Shown in pieces: positions 14,452 to 22,769 of a DNA stretch of 32,058 bases (positions are counted from its first letter, which is position 1; each line of letters starts with the position of its first letter). The position numbers and the translations under genes were made by a program. The notes below the pieces were generated by a model. The model saw only the letters and a list, made by a program, of their open reading frames with translations. It had not been told where the DNA came from and did not search any database. This stretch comes from Algoriphagus marincola HL-49 (GTDB lineage: Bacteria; Bacteroidota; Bacteroidia; Cytophagales; Cyclobacteriaceae): contig LJXT01000032.1 in assembly GCA_001314815.1 (NCBI GenBank), forward strand, positions 1 through 32,058, written 5' to 3'.

Positions 14452-15180
14452 TTAAATTCCCAAGACCTGCCTCAGTCGGGAGTACCCGGTCTTGCTCACA
14501 GGTAGCTTTTTCCCATTTCTCAAAAAGACTAAATAGCTATCCTTTTCATACGGCTCTATTCGAGTGACTTCATTGAGATTCAAGATATAGGACCGGTGAA
14601 TCCGAGCAAAACGATCCGGCGAAAGCGCTTCTTCCAAGGACTTCATGGTCATCTTTTTTAGAAAAGTCCCTGATTCGGTGACAATATTGACATAGTCATC
14701 TGCCGCTTCGAAGTAGTTTACCTGATCCACAGGGATAATTTTGATTTCATTTTTCACCCGAACTACGAGACGCTGACTTTTTTCGGCAAGCGATGAAATA
14801 GCCGAATTTTGCCCACCTTGCTCCACTTCATATCGCTCCAGAAAACGGTTTAATGCTTGCTGGAATCGTGATTTAGAAAAGGGCTTCAACAAGTAATCTA
14901 TCGCCTTGGTGTCAAAAGCAGCTAGCGCATACTCATCAAAAGCCGTGGTAAAAATCACAGCAGGAGGCTCATCCAAAAGCTCCAGCATCTCAAAGCCTGT
15001 TATTTTCGGCATCTGAACATCCAGAAAAATCAAGTCAGGTTGATGCTTTTGAATGGTTTTCAATCCTTCAAATCCATCCTGACATATTTCCAAAATTTTG
15101 AAACGACTATCTGATCTCAGAAATTCTTCGACTATACCCGCAGCTAGGGGTTCATCATCGATAATGAGGGTTTTGATCAT
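14452..15180 (-). CDS. LytTR-family response regulator
   Basis: 242 aa. The receiver domain (1-120) has the acidic pocket IIDDE (7-10), phosphoacceptor D54 in LIFLDVQMP, a conserved T in FTTAFDEYA and K99 in YLLKPF. The C-terminal LytTR DNA-binding domain (about 138-240) contains VNYFEAADDYVNI and RIHRSYILNLNEVTRIEPY, the usual LytTR beta-strand motifs. It overlaps the upstream sensor kinase gene by 4 nt (ATGA), so the two form a classic LytS/LytR-type pair. With the LiaF-like gene upstream, the set probably responds to envelope perturbation. Targets are not visible in the window. Confidence 0.93.
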   Translation of the reverse strand: MIKTLIIDDEPLAAGIVEEFLRSDSRFKILEICQDGFEGLKTIQKHQPDLIFLDVQMPKITGFEMLELLDEPPAVIFTTAFDEYALAAFDTKAIDYLLKPFSKSRFQQALNRFLERYEVEQGGQNSAISSLAEKSQRLVVRVKNEIKIIPVDQVNYFEAADDYVNIVTESGTFLKKMTMKSLEEALSPDRFARIHRSYILNLNEVTRIEPYEKDSYLVFLRNGKKLPVSKTGYSRLRQVLGI

Positions 15181-16217
15181 TTTGGCTGGGGGATTTTCAA
15201 AGTGACAGTAAATATATTTTCTTCTGAAAGGGTGCTGAGCAGATCATTTCTGCCAAAAAGTAAATAAAGCCTTCGCTTCACAGAACTCAGTCCAAAGCCC
15301 AATCCTTTTTGTTGGGGAACTTCAGAATCGTATGGGTTCTGCAATTTGACCAAAAGATAAGGCGACTCGACACGAGCCTGAACTCGAATTTGAACCTCTC
15401 CCCTTACTCCATACAACCCGTGTTTGATTGCATTCTCAAGGAGAGGCTGAATCAAAAGCTGTGGAATCTGCAACTCACGGGAATCATCTGAGATATCAAA
15501 TTCGACTTTAAGTCTATGTCCGAAGCGTACCTTTTCGATTTGAAAATACATCTCCAAGTACTCCAATTCCTCCGATAAAGTAGTCCAGGACTTCAGATCC
15601 TTTCGGATAGTTCCTCGCAGAAAATCTGATAGCAACAATACCATTTCTCTGGCTTTTTCAGGCTGACTGACTACCAAAGCGCTGATGGAATTGAGACTAT
15701 TGAACAAAAAATGAGGTTGCAATTGCTGCCTCAATTGACTCAACTCGGCTTCCTTGCTGAGCTCCAGCATATGCAATTCGCGATCCTGACTTTGCTCCTG
15801 CTCCTCCAATCGGGAGACAAGCATGGCTATCAGGCTAATCATCACTCCAGCCAATGCCAAAATAGCCCATCTCAAATAAAGGTTTTGCTTTAAAAAGTCC
15901 ACATAATCAGGATAATCGACAAATATCCAAGCCATAGTCAGCTTATGGATAAATATCAAAAGGAATGAAAGTGCAAGAGGCAAAGCCAATAGAATTAGAA
16001 TCTTCCCACTTTTAGGATTGTAAAAAGTGAAAATCCGGTCCAAGACCGTAACCATCCCAATAAAAACCAACGAGAAAACACTACTATCCACTCCAGCAAT
16101 CAGATCCTCTACATCGTAGTAGCTCAGAACCAGAAAAGTGCCAAGGAGCCAGGCTAATCCCGCTCCTTGGATAATCCAATGGTATGTTTTGGTAGATCGA
16201 AAAGCTCTAGCAAGCAT
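15177..16217 (-). CDS. LytS-type sensor histidine kinase
   Basis: 346 aa. Four N-terminal membrane helices are at about 13-32, 45-62, 72-91 and 115-135, with no large extracellular domain. A coiled stretch (SRLEEQEQSQDRELHMLELSK) leads into the His_kinase domain: QLQPHFLFNSLNSISA with phospho-accepting H169, then IPQLLIQPLLENAIKHG with N262 of the ATP lid, and GFGLSSVKRRL near the end. It is the PF06580 type that pairs with LytTR regulators. The absence of an external domain suggests sensing within the membrane or through a partner. The LiaF-like protein encoded 28 nt upstream is the obvious candidate partner (inference). Confidence 0.92.
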   Translation of the reverse strand: MLARAFRSTKTYHWIIQGAGLAWLLGTFLVLSYYDVEDLIAGVDSSVFSLVFIGMVTVLDRIFTFYNPKSGKILILLALPLALSFLLIFIHKLTMAWIFVDYPDYVDFLKQNLYLRWAILALAGVMISLIAMLVSRLEEQEQSQDRELHMLELSKEAELSQLRQQLQPHFLFNSLNSISALVVSQPEKAREMVLLLSDFLRGTIRKDLKSWTTLSEELEYLEMYFQIEKVRFGHRLKVEFDISDDSRELQIPQLLIQPLLENAIKHGLYGVRGEVQIRVQARVESPYLLVKLQNPYDSEVPQQKGLGFGLSSVKRRLYLLFGRNDLLSTLSEENIFTVTLKIPQPK

Positions 16218-16245
16218 TTAATGCTGATTTTTTCTTCAAAATCAA

Positions 16246-17091
16246 TTAAAAGGATTTGATTTCCAAACCGCCGAAGAAACAGGTACCTCGAAGAACCAAT
16301 ACTTTCTCCGGATCTACTTCAGTCTGACTATACATTCGCTTATCTTCTACTCCTGCTGCAATATTGGTGACTTCGACACGTACATCCCAATGAGGAGGCA
16401 CGATCAACTTTGCTCCACCAAATATCACATCCACTTGAAGATTTACAACTCCCTTAAAGTCAGCCTGCGTCAAGTCTAAATCGATTCCTCCAAATGCTGC
16501 AGTCAGTTTACCACCTTCAAATTTCTTGGATAATACTCGCTTATTTACTCCTGAGAAAATCGCATCGATGTTGACCCGATCATTGTAAGAGATCCCCGAA
16601 ACACCCTGAAAATTTCTCTTTGCTCCTTCATAGGTATTTGACTTGGCCTGATCTGAATCGGATTGATCCTCCGTCCCGCTAGAATCACTGGAGTCCAAAG
16701 GACTTGATTTGAATTGCTTATTATGCATTTGCTGCTGCACATTCTCCATGATTCGTTTTTCCTTTTGCTTTTGCGTGATGAGGTAGATACCCAATGCTAT
16801 CAAGCCGAGGGGAAGCAGGTAATTTTCGAGACCGAAATCAAAATAGAACTCCCGCTCTAGCAGGAAATACACCCCGAAAAAGAGCATGATAAATCCAAAA
16901 AAAGATTTGAATTGATGCTTGATGGATACCACTAATCCGATCACTATCAGGATCATAGGCCAACTCAACAGCCAATCAGGGTAGAAAAAACCGATCTTTC
17001 TGAGAAGTAGAAGGACACCTAGGCCGAGAATGATAAATCCGAATATCAGACCTCCGTCATTGCTTGATTTTGGTTTAGAATAGTTTGCCAT
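16246..17091 (-). CDS. LiaF-like membrane protein (DUF5668 plus LiaF C-terminal domain)
   Basis: 281 aa. An N-terminal membrane domain has four helices at about 14-31, 38-54, 60-78 and 88-106, the LiaI/LiaF-TM (DUF5668) pattern with G-rich helices and PDWLLSWPMILI. A Ser/Asp-rich linker (about 128-150) is followed by a C-terminal beta-rich domain (about 168-281) with 'AIFSGVNKRV', 'FGGIDLDLTQA' and 'FGGAKLIVP', the repeat-like signature of the LiaF C-terminal domain. In Firmicutes LiaF represses the LiaSR envelope-stress system. Here it heads an operon with a LytS-type kinase and a LytTR regulator, a plausible analogue. A consensus-like promoter precedes it. Confidence 0.88.
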   Translation of the reverse strand: MANYSKPKSSNDGGLIFGFIILGLGVLLLLRKIGFFYPDWLLSWPMILIVIGLVVSIKHQFKSFFGFIMLFFGVYFLLEREFYFDFGLENYLLPLGLIALGIYLITQKQKEKRIMENVQQQMHNKQFKSSPLDSSDSSGTEDQSDSDQAKSNTYEGAKRNFQGVSGISYNDRVNIDAIFSGVNKRVLSKKFEGGKLTAAFGGIDLDLTQADFKGVVNLQVDVIFGGAKLIVPPHWDVRVEVTNIAAGVEDKRMYSQTEVDPEKVLVLRGTCFFGGLEIKSF

Positions 17092-17117
17092 CGCTTTGTT
17101 TGTTTAAAATTGATGAT

Positions 17118-17147
17118 CAAAACTATCTCTGCTACCGCCAATTCAAG
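17118..17147 (-). promoter_or_regulatory. Promoter of the LiaF-LytS-LytTR operon
   Basis: On the minus strand CTTG (17147-17144), an 18-nt spacer and TAGTTTTG (17125-17118, full TANNTTTG match) precede ATG 17091 by 26 nt. This supports a single transcript through the three genes. Confidence 0.55.
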
Positions 17148-17218
17148 AATGCTATTCGACTAGGCTGTTGAAAAATCGGTGAATACTCCTAAAAAGTCGG
17201 TAAAAACACAATGGAAAT

Positions 17219-17902
17219 TTACCGACCACTTCTCTTTTCGGCCAAATATTCTGCGTAATCCATATCCTCCGGTGTGGTAATCTTGATATTTTCTGGATTT
17301 CCGGAAATGAGTGTGACTTCCCAGCCCTGATGCTCATAGACAGTCGCATCGTCTGTAAACTGTGGTAATTCGGTAACCTGAAAAGCCTTTCTGATCCGCT
17401 TCAAATCAAAGGTTTGTGGAGTCTGTACCAAGCGGAAGTATTGACGCTCTTGATAAAAGTTTTTCCCATCGTCGGAAAGCTTTCGAATGGAGTCTTTCAA
17501 GGCAATCACAGCTACTGCGCTTCCTTTTTCTGCAGCTTTTTCAAAACTCTCCTGGATGACCGACACATTCACAAAAGGTCGCACACCATCGTGGATAGCC
17601 ACTAAGCCTTCCTCAAAAGAGATTGCGGAAATCCCGTTTTTAACAGACTGAAATCTGGAATTACCACCCGCTACTAGCTGATGGGGTATCTGGAACTGAA
17701 ACTTCTCACAGAGCTCGTTCCAATAAGCAAAATCGTCTTTGGGAATCACCAAAATCAATTCAATCGCTGAATCCACTTGATGAAAAACTGATAAGGTATG
17801 CATCAGAATTGGCAACCCTGCTATCGGAAGATATTGCTTGGAGATCGGTGCACCCATACGCGTCCCTCGACCTCCGGCTACTAATACAGCCGCTTTTTGC
17901 AT
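17219..17902 (-). CDS. ispD: 2-C-methyl-D-erythritol 4-phosphate cytidylyltransferase (IspD)
   Basis: MEP-pathway enzyme that transfers CMP from CTP to MEP, giving CDP-ME for isoprenoid precursors. The sequence shows the nucleotide-binding start AAVLVAGGRGTRMG, followed by SKQYLPIAGLPIL, then VAIHDGVRPFV and DDATVYEHQGWEV, all typical of IspD. The frame opens at a TTG (17917), but ATG 17902 gives the usual N-terminus MQKAAVLVAGG and a 227-aa protein of normal length. A TANNTTTG element (17915-17922) overlaps the region just before the start, so the leader may be very short. It lies downstream of queA on the same strand but is separated from it by a terminator. Confidence 0.93.
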   Translation of the reverse strand: MQKAAVLVAGGRGTRMGAPISKQYLPIAGLPILMHTLSVFHQVDSAIELILVIPKDDFAYWNELCEKFQFQIPHQLVAGGNSRFQSVKNGISAISFEEGLVAIHDGVRPFVNVSVIQESFEKAAEKGSAVAVIALKDSIRKLSDDGKNFYQERQYFRLVQTPQTFDLKRIRKAFQVTELPQFTDDATVYEHQGWEVTLISGNPENIKITTPEDMDYAEYLAEKRSGR

Positions 17903-17914
17903 TTTATTTTTTTG

Positions 17915-17922
17915 CAAATCTA
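17915..17922 (-). promoter_or_regulatory. -7 element for ispD
   Basis: TAGATTTG on the minus strand matches TANNTTTG and ends 13 nt before ATG 17902. Transcription from it would leave a leader of only a few nucleotides. No clear TTTG element is found at the right distance, so this is tentative. Confidence 0.4.
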
Positions 17923-17970
17923 AAGTTTCAAAATTTACTTCAGGTCAATTCCTGATTAAGTCCCTGTAAA

Positions 17971-17999
17971 AATAAAAAAAGCTCCTTTTGGGAGCTTTA
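17971..17999 (-). terminator. Intrinsic terminator after queA
   Basis: On the minus strand AAAGCTCCC, loop AAAA, and GGAGCTTTTTTTA form a compact hairpin with a T tract, starting 5 nt after the queA stop. Confidence 0.85.
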
Positions 18000-18003
18000 G
18001 TAT

Positions 18004-19053
18004 TTAGAGAATCAGCATGGCATCTCCGTAGGAGAAGAACCGATACTTTTCTTTGATTGCTTCTTTGTATGCTTTCATGATCAAATCATAGCCTCCGAAT
18101 GCCGCTGCAGTCATCAATAAAGTAGACTCAGGCAGATGGAAATTCGTAATCATCGCATTGGCGATCTTAAACTCGTAAGGCGGAATGATAAACTTATCAG
18201 TCCATCCGCTGGAAGCTTTCAGATGATTGCTGGCAGTCACAGAAGATTCCACCGTCTTGAGAACGGTCGTACCTACTGCTACCACGCGCTTTTTGTGATC
18301 TAGGGCTTCGTTGACAAGCTTGACGGTTTTCTCAGGAATATCATAATTCTCTGAATCCATCTTATGCTTCGTCAAGTCTTCGACATCTACTTGTCTGAAA
18401 GTACCTAGACCCACATGAAGCGTAATCGGCGTCACTTCGATACCTTTCAGCTCCAATCGCTTCAAAAGATGCGGCGTAAAGTGAAGCCCTGCTGTAGGGG
18501 CAGCTACTGCACCGACATTCTTCGCAAAAACAGTCTGATAGCGCTCGCGATCTTCAGGCTCTACTTTTCTTTCGATGATTTCTTTCAACAATGGAGTCTC
18601 TCCCAAGGTATCTATCGCCTTGTAAAACTCCTCGGGAGTGCCATCGAAAAGGAATCTGATCGTACGACCTCTGGAGGTGGTGTTGTCAATGACTTCAGCC
18701 ACTAAGTCAGAATCGCCGAAGTAAAGTTTGTTTCCTACACGGATTTTTCTCGCAGGATCTACGAGAACATCCCACAGTCGGAGTTCAGGATTGAGTTCGC
18801 GAAGAAGAAAAACTTCGATCTCAGCTCCTGTCTTCTCTTTGTTGCCGTATAATCTTGCTGGAAACACTTTGGTGTCGTTGGTGACAAAAACATCACCTTC
18901 GTCAAAATAATCCAGAATATCTTTAAAAGATCGATGCTCAAATTCCCCGGTTTTACGGTGAACGACCATCAAGCGTGATTCATCCCGATTGGGCGTTGGA
19001 TACAAAGCAACAAGCTTTTTGGGGACGTCAAATTTGAAATCTGATAATTTCAT
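18004..19053 (-). CDS. queA: S-adenosylmethionine:tRNA ribosyltransferase-isomerase (QueA)
   Basis: Penultimate step of queuosine synthesis: transfers and isomerises the ribosyl group of SAM to preQ1 at tRNA position 34. Hallmarks are [19 protein letters not shown] at the start, [17 protein letters not shown], the signature [26 protein letters not shown] and [19 protein letters not shown] near the end. At 349 aa it is full length. The start ATG 19053 matches the family N-terminus. The leader contains an 8-bp hairpin (19080-19101) and a TATCTTTG element upstream. No preQ1 riboswitch pattern is recognised. It is divergent from the permease gene. Confidence 0.96.
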   Translation of the reverse strand: MKLSDFKFDVPKKLVALYPTPNRDESRLMVVHRKTGEFEHRSFKDILDYFDEGDVFVTNDTKVFPARLYGNKEKTGAEIEVFLLRELNPELRLWDVLVDPARKIRVGNKLYFGDSDLVAEVIDNTTSRGRTIRFLFDGTPEEFYKAIDTLGETPLLKEIIERKVEPEDRERYQTVFAKNVGAVAAPTAGLHFTPHLLKRLELKGIEVTPITLHVGLGTFRQVDVEDLTKHKMDSENYDIPEKTVKLVNEALDHKKRVVAVGTTVLKTVESSVTASNHLKASSGWTDKFIIPPYEFKIANAMITNFHLPESTLLMTAAAFGGYDLIMKAYKEAIKEKYRFFSYGDAMLIL

Positions 19054-19079
19054 AGAGAAGTTTTAGATGAATGGGATTC

Positions 19080-19114
19080 TTTAGAGTTTTTTCACTCTAA
19101 AAAGTGCAAAGATA
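19080..19114 (-). promoter_or_regulatory. queA promoter element and leader hairpin
   Basis: TATCTTTG on the minus strand (19114-19107) fits TANNTTTG and lies 53 nt before ATG 19053. Between them TTTAGAGT and ACTCTAAA (19080-19087 and 19094-19101) form a perfect 8-bp hairpin near the predicted transcript start. No good -33 TTTG is seen at 19-21 nt. Confidence 0.5.
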
Positions 19115-19172
19115 AGAATATAATGTGCAAAATCCGCTAACTTTAGAGATTGATTTCACCAACTATAATGCC

Positions 19173-20423
19173 ATGTTATTTTTGAGACTTTCTTGGGAAA
19201 GCTTCCGGTTCGCTATCAACGCACTGAAATCTAACCTTACCCGTACCACCCTTTCACTTTTGGGTGTGACCGTAGGTATATTCGCGATCATCGCAGTATT
19301 CACACTGGTAGACTCCCTAGAAAACAATATCAAATCATCCTTTTCCTTTCTAGGAACCAACGTAATTCGTGTTGACAAATTCCCCTTCCAGTCAGGCCCT
19401 CCCGGAAATTTCCCCTGGTGGAAATATTTCCGAAGACCCAATAGCACCGTAGAGGAATATGAATTTCTAAAAAGCAGATTGACCACCGCTGAAGGTATCA
19501 CCATCGCAGCTTCTGCTAGCACCACTGTTGCAGCAGGAAGTAATGCTTTCCAAGGTGTACAATTGACCGGAGCCTTCGAAGACTACTCAGACGTCTATGA
19601 TGTACCCATCGAACAAGGGCGTTTTTTCAACGGAAATGAAATCAAAGCTGCCCGAAACCTGGCAGTAATTGGAAAAACTATCGCCACCACCCTATTCCCT
19701 AATGAACCTGCACTCGGCAAAGAATTCAAAATGCGTGGACTTAAGTTTGTCGTAGTAGGTATCTTGGAAGAAGAAGGTAGTGGGCTATTTGATCTTCCAT
19801 CCAAAGACGAGGCCTGTATCATCCCCTACCCAACTTTCACCAAGCTTTTCAATACCGGGAAAAACGGCATCAATCCCACCATTGCAGCCAAAGGTACAGA
19901 AGAAGATGTGGGTTTGGTCAATGTTGAAAATGAAATGATTGGACTTCTAAGGGCAAAACGAGCTTTAAAGCCAACCGAAGATGATACGTTTTCTCTAAAC
20001 AAAACTGAATTCCTCCAAAATACCATCGGGTCTGTATTTGATGTAATCTCGGGTGCAGGCTGGGTGATCGGAGGATTTTCGATCCTTGTGGGAGGCTTTG
20101 GTATCGCCAATATCATGTTTGTATCGGTACGCGAGCGAACCAATATCATCGGAATTCAAAAGTCACTGGGGGCTAAGAATTACTTTATCCTTTTCCAGTT
20201 CCTTTTTGAAGCGGTCTGCTTAAGTCTAATCGGAGGAGGGGTTGGTATCATCTTGGTTTATTTCTTGAGCTTTATCCAATTGGGAAGCCTTGAGCTTGTG
20301 CTTTCGCCTGCCAATATCATTCTAGGCTTAGGCGTCTCATCGATTATCGGAGTGGTATCTGGTATCGTACCGGCAACCCTGGCCGCCCGACTAGATCCTG
20401 TAGAGGCGATTCGAACAGCTTAA
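19173..20423 (+). CDS. ABC transporter permease, MacB/FtsX type
   Basis: 416 aa from ATG 19173. The frame opens at GTG 19125, but the first 16 residues are unlike the family, and MLFLRLSWESFRFAINALKS is a normal start. Architecture: first helix SLLGVTVGIFAIIAVFTLV, a large extracytoplasmic MacB-PCD domain (about 60-270), then three C-terminal helices in the FtsX domain with the usual VSVRERTNIIGIQKSLGAK coupling segment and the closing PATLAARLDPVEAIRTA. Such permeases work with an ATPase in export of peptides, lipids or drugs, or in mechanotransmission. No ATPase gene is adjacent, so the partner is encoded elsewhere. An intrinsic terminator follows. Confidence 0.92.
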   Translation: MLFLRLSWESFRFAINALKSNLTRTTLSLLGVTVGIFAIIAVFTLVDSLENNIKSSFSFLGTNVIRVDKFPFQSGPPGNFPWWKYFRRPNSTVEEYEFLKSRLTTAEGITIAASASTTVAAGSNAFQGVQLTGAFEDYSDVYDVPIEQGRFFNGNEIKAARNLAVIGKTIATTLFPNEPALGKEFKMRGLKFVVVGILEEEGSGLFDLPSKDEACIIPYPTFTKLFNTGKNGINPTIAAKGTEEDVGLVNVENEMIGLLRAKRALKPTEDDTFSLNKTEFLQNTIGSVFDVISGAGWVIGGFSILVGGFGIANIMFVSVRERTNIIGIQKSLGAKNYFILFQFLFEAVCLSLIGGGVGIILVYFLSFIQLGSLELVLSPANIILGLGVSSIIGVVSGIVPATLAARLDPVEAIRTA

Positions 20424-20436
20424 AAATAATTGCTAT

Positions 20437-20474
20437 TAAAAAAGGGGAGCTTTCAACGGCTTCCCTTTTTTTTG
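20437..20474 (+). terminator. Intrinsic terminator after the permease gene
   Basis: AAAAAAGGGGAGC pairs with GCTTCCCTTTTTT (one G-U) around TTTCAACG and continues into a T tract. The A/T-rich flanks make it potentially bidirectional. Confidence 0.82.
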
Positions 20475-20562
20475 TTTCGATAAAATTTATTCTCCGAATC
20501 GATCAAGTCTTCTGACCGCCTTGCTATTCTTCTTCTTTCTTTAGAGACCGCCTTTACTTCAT

Positions 20563-20612
20563 GAGACTGCCTGCCCTCCGGGAGGCGGGCCACGCTTCGC
20601 TCGCAGTGACGA
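20563..20612. repeat. REP-like palindromic element between permease and recA
   Basis: GAGACTGCCTGCCCTCCGGG and AGGCGGGCCACGCTTCGCTC, then GCAGTGACGA. The GC-rich palindromic core GCCTGCC...GGCGGGC is followed by the CGCTTCGCTCGCAGTGACG tail that I associate with dispersed extragenic repeats in many bacterial genomes. It stands out as much more GC-rich than its surroundings and codes for nothing visible. It lies 15 nt beyond the recA stop. Confidence 0.6.
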
Positions 20613-20626
20613 TTTTTCTCAGACTT

Positions 20627-21655
20627 CTATTCCTCCATATCACCTGCCGGATCAACTGGAATCAGACCTGAAGCAGCTTTGATTTTGGTTTCTAGCTCTT
20701 CCATCAATTCAGGATTGTCTAGAATTAGGTTCTTCACCGCATCTCGACCTTGACCTAGTTTTTCACCATTATAAGAGAACCATGAGCCGGCTTTCTTGAT
20801 AATATCAAACTCAACTCCCAAGTCAATGATCTCCCCGACTTTGGAAATTCCCTGTCCATACATGATGTCAAACTCCACCACTTTGAAAGGAGGGGCCACC
20901 TTATTCTTGACCACTTTGACACGAGTACGGTTACCGGTGACATTGTCAGCACTTTCCTTGATCTGCCCGATACGACGAATGTCCAGACGTACGGAAGCAT
21001 AGAATTTCAAGGCATTACCACCCGTAGTAGTCTCAGGATTTCCAAACATCACCCCGATCTTTTCGCGAAGCTGATTGATAAAAATACAAGAACAACCCGT
21101 CTTATTGATTGCACCGGTGAGCTTACGCAAGGCCTGAGACATCAAGCGAGCCTGAAGACCCATTTTGCTATCTCCCATTTCACCTTCCAATTCACCTTTT
21201 GGCACCAAAGCAGCCACGGAGTCAATCACGATAATGTCAATTGCTCCAGAACGAATCAGATGCTCAGCAATCTCGAGAGCTTGCTCACCATTGTCAGGCT
21301 GTGAGATCAAAAGGTTCTCAGTATCGATCCCCAGTTTCTCGGCATAGGTCTTATCAAAGGCATGCTCCGCATCAATAAATGCCGCTAAACCACCAGCCTT
21401 CTGCGCTTCGGCAATGCAATGCATAGTCAAAGTCGTCTTACCGGATGATTCCGGACCATAAATCTCAATCACACGACCACGGGGAATACCTCCAACTCCC
21501 AGAGCCAGGTCTAAACCAAGCGAACCTGTAGAAATAGCAGGGATATCCGCTACGTGATTGTCACTAAGCTTCATGACAGTCCCCTTACCATAGGCCTTCT
21601 CCAGTTTATCGATGGTCAGTTGTAGTGCTTTTAATTTTTCTGCGTTATTACTCAT
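20627..21655 (-). CDS. recA: Recombinase RecA
   Basis: Strand-exchange ATPase of homologous recombination and SOS signalling. Walker [10 protein letters not shown] (67-75), the [10 protein letters not shown] segment, Walker [14 protein letters not shown], loop L1 [20 protein letters not shown], the [21 protein letters not shown]2 region and the C-terminal domain are all intact. It ends in a short acidic tail (DPAGDMEE). 342 aa is a normal length for Bacteroidota. No intein. A promoter with TTTG, a 19-nt spacer and TAACTTTA precedes it. No classical LexA box is recognised. Confidence 0.98.
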   Translation of the reverse strand: MSNNAEKLKALQLTIDKLEKAYGKGTVMKLSDNHVADIPAISTGSLGLDLALGVGGIPRGRVIEIYGPESSGKTTLTMHCIAEAQKAGGLAAFIDAEHAFDKTYAEKLGIDTENLLISQPDNGEQALEIAEHLIRSGAIDIIVIDSVAALVPKGELEGEMGDSKMGLQARLMSQALRKLTGAINKTGCSCIFINQLREKIGVMFGNPETTTGGNALKFYASVRLDIRRIGQIKESADNVTGNRTRVKVVKNKVAPPFKVVEFDIMYGQGISKVGEIIDLGVEFDIIKKAGSWFSYNGEKLGQGRDAVKNLILDNPELMEELETKIKAASGLIPVDPAGDMEE

Positions 21656-21681
21656 GTGGATATTGATATAGATATTTCAAA

Positions 21682-21712
21682 TAAAGTTAAAACTTGCTAA
21701 GCCATGGCCAAA
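21682..21712 (-). promoter_or_regulatory. recA promoter
   Basis: Minus strand TTTG (21712-21709), 19-nt spacer, TAACTTTA (21689-21682), a Bacteroidota sigma-type promoter lying 26 nt before ATG 21655. The spacer contains the 8-bp palindrome GCCATGGC next to the -33 element, which could be an operator half or coincidence. Confidence 0.6.
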
Positions 21713-21826
21713 ATCATCCGCCGACTTGCTTTCGATAGGCAAATTCGTATTTTTCGTCACTATTCGGCATGCTTTTTCGTACCAAGCATAAAAATACCAG
21801 CTTTTTGTCAGGGATTGTCATAAAAG

Positions 21827-22615
21827 ATGAACGTAATTACTAAAATAACATCACTTCTTCTCGCTTTGGCTCTTTTTCAGCCTTCTCTATGGGCTCAGGA
21901 AAAAAACTTTCCTTTCACCTACGGGGAGGAGTTGAATTTCGAAGTAAGCTATGGCTGGTTTAACCTAGCTGATGCCAAAATGGTCATTGCCAAAAATCCC
22001 GAGAAAATCGAGGACAAGGAGCATTTCAAAATCGACGTTTACGGGAAAACCAAAGGGGCCGCCACCATTTTTGGAAGAGTAAATGACAACTGGGGCACGA
22101 TCTGGAATAAAGAAACCAAACTTCCCTCAAGATCTTACCGACACATCGAGGAAGGCAGATACCGAAAGCATGAAAAGGTGTATTTTGACCATCAGGAGAA
22201 AAAAGCCGTCATGGAACTCTACGATCGGGAGAATAAAAATCTGGAGAAGGTTCAGGAATTTGATCTTCCCGGCAGCGTGCAAGATATCGTCAGTGGATTC
22301 TATTACCTCCGGACTCTAGACTTGTCTAAAATGAACAAGGGACAGAATGTAAACATCAAAGGTTTCTTTGACAAAGAAATATATAACATAAAATTAATCT
22401 ACGAAGGTCAGGAGAAAATCAAAACCGACCTGGGCGAGGTAGATACCTACATTTTTTCACCACAAATCCCCAAGAACAAACTTTTCCGTGGCGAATACCC
22501 TGTGACTGTCTGGGTGACTCAGGATCAAAACAAAATTCCTGTGAAAATTAAGGCCAATCTCTTTTTGGGATCCCTGAATCTGGACCTGAAATCAGCCAAA
22601 GGACTCCGCTATTAA
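21827..22615 (+). CDS. DUF3108 domain protein, exported
   Basis: 262 aa. Signal peptide 1-23 (LLLALALFQPSLWAQ/E), then a beta-rich domain typical of DUF3108: FTYGEELNFEVSYGWFNLADAKM near the start, GRVNDNWGTIW, LYDRENKNLEKV and ending NLFLGSLNLDLKSAKGLRY. These are periplasmic or outer-membrane-associated proteins of unknown function, frequent in Bacteroidota and Proteobacteria. No lipobox. It is read in the same direction as the two-component pair 154 bp downstream, but the Pho-box-like repeats in that gap suggest separate control. Confidence 0.85.
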   Translation: MNVITKITSLLLALALFQPSLWAQEKNFPFTYGEELNFEVSYGWFNLADAKMVIAKNPEKIEDKEHFKIDVYGKTKGAATIFGRVNDNWGTIWNKETKLPSRSYRHIEEGRYRKHEKVYFDHQEKKAVMELYDRENKNLEKVQEFDLPGSVQDIVSGFYYLRTLDLSKMNKGQNVNIKGFFDKEIYNIKLIYEGQEKIKTDLGEVDTYIFSPQIPKNKLFRGEYPVTVWVTQDQNKIPVKIKANLFLGSLNLDLKSAKGLRY

Positions 22616-22648
22616 CAGTCATAAATTCTTAACCCTGTCTTAACATTT
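22616..22648 (+). promoter_or_regulatory. Three 11-bp units resembling a Pho box
   Basis: CAGTCATAAAT (22616-22626), TCTTAACCCTG (22627-22637) and TCTTAACATTT (22638-22648) are directly adjacent and in register, each a 7-bp core plus 4-bp spacer. The last two share an identical TCTTAAC core. The first is one base from the E. coli PhoB half-site (CTGTCAT-AAAT). The array lies 121 bp before the PhoB-like regulator gene, which fits autoregulation by an OmpR/PhoB-family protein. Confidence 0.5.
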
Positions 22649-22736
22649 CGGTCAAGGAAAGTCTCTGGGATTGATGTAAATTGGATAATTGCTGAACTAG
22701 GCCTTAAAAACTTGCTGCCTATCCTCAAATATTCTT

Positions 22737-22744
22737 TAATTTTA
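22737..22744 (+). promoter_or_regulatory. Weak -7 element for the PhoB-like gene
   Basis: TAATTTTA (TANNTTT-A) lies 25 nt before ATG 22770, with CTTG about 22 nt further upstream. The match is imperfect. Confidence 0.3.
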
Positions 22745-22769
22745 TCCAAAATCAACTCCAAGAAACCCA

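Noticed and set aside
19053..19110. Possible preQ1 riboswitch in the queA leader
   Set aside because: The leader is short and holds only a simple 8-bp hairpin; no preQ1 pseudoknot pattern is visible.
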